From Pseudomonas sp. (GTDB lineage Bacteria > Pseudomonadota > Gammaproteobacteria > Pseudomonadales > Pseudomonadaceae): 6,141 bases of DNA. Of the stretch, positions 4,044 to 6,141 are shown in pieces; the first letter of the stretch is position 1; each line of letters opens with the position of its first letter. Position numbers and translations under genes: made by a program. Below the pieces are notes generated by a model that searched no databases, was not told the origin of the DNA, and saw nothing but the letters and a program-made list of their open reading frames with translations. The stretch is from positions 1 through 6,141 of the forward strand of contig JAPLSD010000791.1 of assembly GCA_026398835.1 (NCBI GenBank), written 5' to 3'.

Positions 4044-6095
4044 GTGAGCGTGAACAACCCTCTTCTGCAGCCCTACGACCTGCCGCCGTTTTCGGCGATC
4101 CGTGCCGAGCATGTGCAACCGGCCATCGAGCAGATCCTCGCTGACAACCGCGCCGCCATCGTTGGCATCCTTGAAAACCAAGGCAAGCAGCCTACCTGGG
4201 CCGGTCTGGTACTGGCCATGGATGAACTCAACGATCGCCTGGGCGCTGCCTGGAGCCCGGTCAGCCACCTTAACGCCGTGTGCAACAGTGCTGAACTGCG
4301 TGAAGCTTATGAGGCTTGCCTGCCTGCGTTGAGTGCTTATTCCACCGAACTGGGCCAGAACCGCGAGCTGTTCCAAGCCTTCGAAGCGTTGGACAGCAGC
4401 CCGGAATCCGCCGGTTTCGACGTGGGACAGAAAACCATCCTCGAACACTCCCTGCGCGATTTCCGCCTGTCGGGTATCGATCTGCCAGAGGCGCAACAGA
4501 AGCGTTACGCCGAAGTGCAGAGCAAGCTGTCCGAGCTGGGCAGTCGCTTTTCCAATCAATTGCTCGATGCCACCCAAGCCTGGACCAAGCATGTCACCGA
4601 CGAAGCGGCCCTGACCGGTCTGACCGACTCGGCCAAGGCGCAAATGGCCGCCGCTGCCGAGGCCAAAGGTCTGGAAGGCTGGCTGATCAGCCTGGAATTC
4701 CCAAGCTATTTTGCGGTGATGACCTACGCCCACGACCGTGCGCTGCGCGAAGAAGTCTACGCCGCCTACTGCACCCGTGCGTCGGACCAAGGCCCGAATG
4801 CCGGCCAGAATGATAACGGCCCGGTGATGGAAGAGATCCTCGACCTGCGTCAGGAGCTTGCGAAACTATTGGGTTTCGCCAGTTTCTCCGAGCTGAGTCT
4901 GGCAACCAAAATGGCCGAGTCCAGCGATCAGGTGCTGAGCTTCCTGCGCGACCTGGCCAAACGCAGCAAGCCGTTCGCCGCGCTGGACCTGGAGCAGCTC
5001 AAGGCCTACGCCGCCGAACAAGGTTGCCCGGACCTGCAAAGCTGGGACAGTGGTTTCTACGGTGAAAAACTCCGTGAACAGCGTTACAGCGTGGCTCAGG
5101 AAACACTGCGTGCTTACTTCCCGATCGACAAGGTGCTGGGCGGTCTGTTCGCTATCGTCCAGCGTCTGTACGGCATCGAAATCGCCGAGCAGACAGGCTT
5201 CGACACCTGGCACCCGGATGTTCGCCTGTTCGAAATCAAGGAAAACGGCCAGCACATCGGGCGTTTCTTCTTCGATCTTTATGCCCGCGCCAACAAGCGT
5301 GGCGGTGCCTGGATGGACGGCGCTCGCGACCGTCGCCGTACTGCGCAAGGCGTGCTGCAAAGCCCTGTGGCGAACCTGGTGTGCAACTTCACTCCGGCTG
5401 TCGGCGGCAAGCCTGCGCTGCTGACCCACGATGAAGTCACCACCCTGTTCCACGAATTTGGCCACGGCCTGCATCACCTGTTGACCCGCATCGAGCACGC
5501 CGGCGCGTCCGGGATCAATGGCGTGGCGTGGGATGCGGTGGAGTTGCCGAGCCAGTTCATGGAGAACTGGTGCTGGGAGCCGGAAGGTCTGGCGCTGATT
5601 TCCGGTCACTACGAAACCGGCGAGCCGCTGCCTCAGGACTTGCTGGAAAAAATGCTCGCGGCGAAGAACTTCCAGTCCGGCCTGATGATGGTCCGCCAAT
5701 TGGAATTCTCACTGTTCGACTTCGAACTGCACGCCACCCACGGCGATGGCCGCAGTGTGCTGCAAGTGCTCGAAGGTGTGCGTGACGAGGTTTCGGTCAT
5801 GCGTCCACCGGCTTACAACCGCTTCCCCAACAGCTTTGCGCACATTTTCGCGGGCGGTTACGCGGCGGGTTACTACAGCTATAAATGGGCTGAGGTGCTG
5901 TCGGCTGATGCGTTCTCAAGGTTCGAGGAAGAAGGCGTGTTCAACGCCGACACCGGTCGCGCGTTCCGCGATGCGATTCTGGCCCGTGGTGGTTCTCAGG
6001 AGCCGATGGTGCTGTTCGTCGATTTCCGCGGACGTGCGCCGTCGATTGACGCACTCTTGCGCCACAGCGGCCTGAATGAGGACGCAGCAGCATGA
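4044..6095 (+). CDS. prlC: Oligopeptidase A (M3 family zinc metallopeptidase)
   Basis: A 683-aa cytoplasmic thimet-type oligopeptidase that cleaves short peptides, including cleaved signal peptides. The length matches E. coli PrlC/OpdA (680 aa). The N-terminal NPLL...LPPFSAI...EHVQPAI is typical. A long alpha-helical region leads to the catalytic domain. HEFGHGLHH holds zinc ligands His470 and His474 and the catalytic Glu471; Glu500 in VELPSQ is the third ligand. Near the C-terminus, HIFAGGYAAGYYSYKW places His600, Tyr606, Tyr610 and Tyr613 like the substrate-binding residues of thimet oligopeptidase. All key residues are present. A GTG start at 4044 is preferred over the ATG at 4008, which would lie just upstream of the predicted transcription start. 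The stop overlaps the next start (ATGA), indicating coupling to the YheV-like gene. Codon usage is GC-rich and unremarkable for the chromosome. Confidence 0.95.
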   Translation: MSVNNPLLQPYDLPPFSAIRAEHVQPAIEQILADNRAAIVGILENQGKQPTWAGLVLAMDELNDRLGAAWSPVSHLNAVCNSAELREAYEACLPALSAYSTELGQNRELFQAFEALDSSPESAGFDVGQKTILEHSLRDFRLSGIDLPEAQQKRYAEVQSKLSELGSRFSNQLLDATQAWTKHVTDEAALTGLTDSAKAQMAAAAEAKGLEGWLISLEFPSYFAVMTYAHDRALREEVYAAYCTRASDQGPNAGQNDNGPVMEEILDLRQELAKLLGFASFSELSLATKMAESSDQVLSFLRDLAKRSKPFAALDLEQLKAYAAEQGCPDLQSWDSGFYGEKLREQRYSVAQETLRAYFPIDKVLGGLFAIVQRLYGIEIAEQTGFDTWHPDVRLFEIKENGQHIGRFFFDLYARANKRGGAWMDGARDRRRTAQGVLQSPVANLVCNFTPAVGGKPALLTHDEVTTLFHEFGHGLHHLLTRIEHAGASGINGVAWDAVELPSQFMENWCWEPEGLALISGHYETGEPLPQDLLEKMLAAKNFQSGLMMVRQLEFSLFDFELHATHGDGRSVLQVLEGVRDEVSVMRPPAYNRFPNSFAHIFAGGYAAGYYSYKWAEVLSADAFSRFEEEGVFNADTGRAFRDAILARGGSQEPMVLFVDFRGRAPSIDALLRHSGLNEDAAA

Positions 6096-6141
6096 GTGAC
6101 GGGCCTGTGAGCAAAACCAAAAAACGCTTCATCGCCGGCGC
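6092..6141 (+). CDS. yheV: YheV-like putative zinc-ribbon protein (DUF2387), 5' end only
   Basis: The ATG at 6092 overlaps the prlC stop as ATGA. A GAGG lies about 10 nt upstream, inside the end of prlC. Only 16 codons are visible: a Ser/Lys-rich lead, then KKRFIAG. The KRFIAGA motif, which in this family is followed by a Cys-x-x-Cys pair beyond the window, is what I recognise. Members are small (under about 80-90 aa) putative metal-binding proteins of unknown function. The position directly after prlC fits the gene order I recall in Pseudomonas. The call rests on a short segment. Confidence 0.6.
   Translation, partial: MSDGPVSKTKKRFIAG

Noticed and set aside
3852..4790. 312-codon minus-strand open frame
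   Set aside because: It lies antisense to the first part of prlC and overlaps the gamma-CA gene; the composition is that of a high-GC shadow frame and no domain is recognisable.
4866..5699. 277-codon minus-strand open frame
   Set aside because: Fully antisense to the prlC catalytic region; no ribosome binding site or recognisable motif.

Overview
The window looks like a chromosomal segment of a Pseudomonas, most likely from the P. fluorescens group. The basis is inference: moderately high GC in the coding regions, Pseudomonas-type REP sequences that begin GTAGGAGCGAG, and the block [gamma-carbonic-anhydrase-like / HAD phosphatase] divergent from [prlC / YheV-like], which I recall as the arrangement around PA0065-PA0068 of P. 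aeruginosa. No database search was run.

Layout. At the left edge (1-797, minus strand) are two tandem small lipoprotein genes that are paralogues of each other; the second is cut by the window edge. Divergent from them is a lipoprotein with an HELAH zinc-peptidase motif (871-2007, plus strand), of the 'putative aminopeptidase' family (COG4324/PF10023 type). In the middle (1954-2716) is a REP-associated tyrosine transposase (RAYT) gene on the minus strand, with one REPIN (a pair of inverted REP sequences) on each side. To the right (2724-3961, minus strand) is a two-gene operon: a left-handed beta-helix gamma-carbonic-anhydrase-like protein followed after 2 nt by a Gph-like HAD phosphatase. 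Divergent from that operon is prlC, encoding oligopeptidase A (4044-6095). Its stop overlaps the start of a YheV-like zinc-ribbon gene, cut by the right edge, through an ATGA.

How the parts fit. The left third is an envelope lipoprotein neighbourhood. The right third is cytoplasmic housekeeping: peptide turnover, a metal-binding hexapeptide protein and a phosphatase. The centre is a REPIN-RAYT unit. The RAYT appears intact: it has the HFH metal-binding motif, the candidate catalytic tyrosine in YIVANPLRAG, and a perfect Shine-Dalgarno. The two REPINs carry the same 5' GTAG-led REP.

The most noteworthy observations follow. REPIN 1 has entered the 3' end of the peptidase gene, so the last 17 residues of that lipoprotein are REPIN-encoded and its stop codon lies in a 14-bp palindrome in the REPIN loop. 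REPIN 2 lies 7 nt after the phosphatase stop and may act as its mRNA 3' end. prlC and the gamma-CA-like gene appear to share overlapping, oppositely oriented -10 elements. I found no tRNA, rRNA, CRISPR array, phage gene or classical insertion sequence. I see nothing that amounts to a wholly new system; the REPIN-RAYT module is a known type of element in an unusual local configuration.
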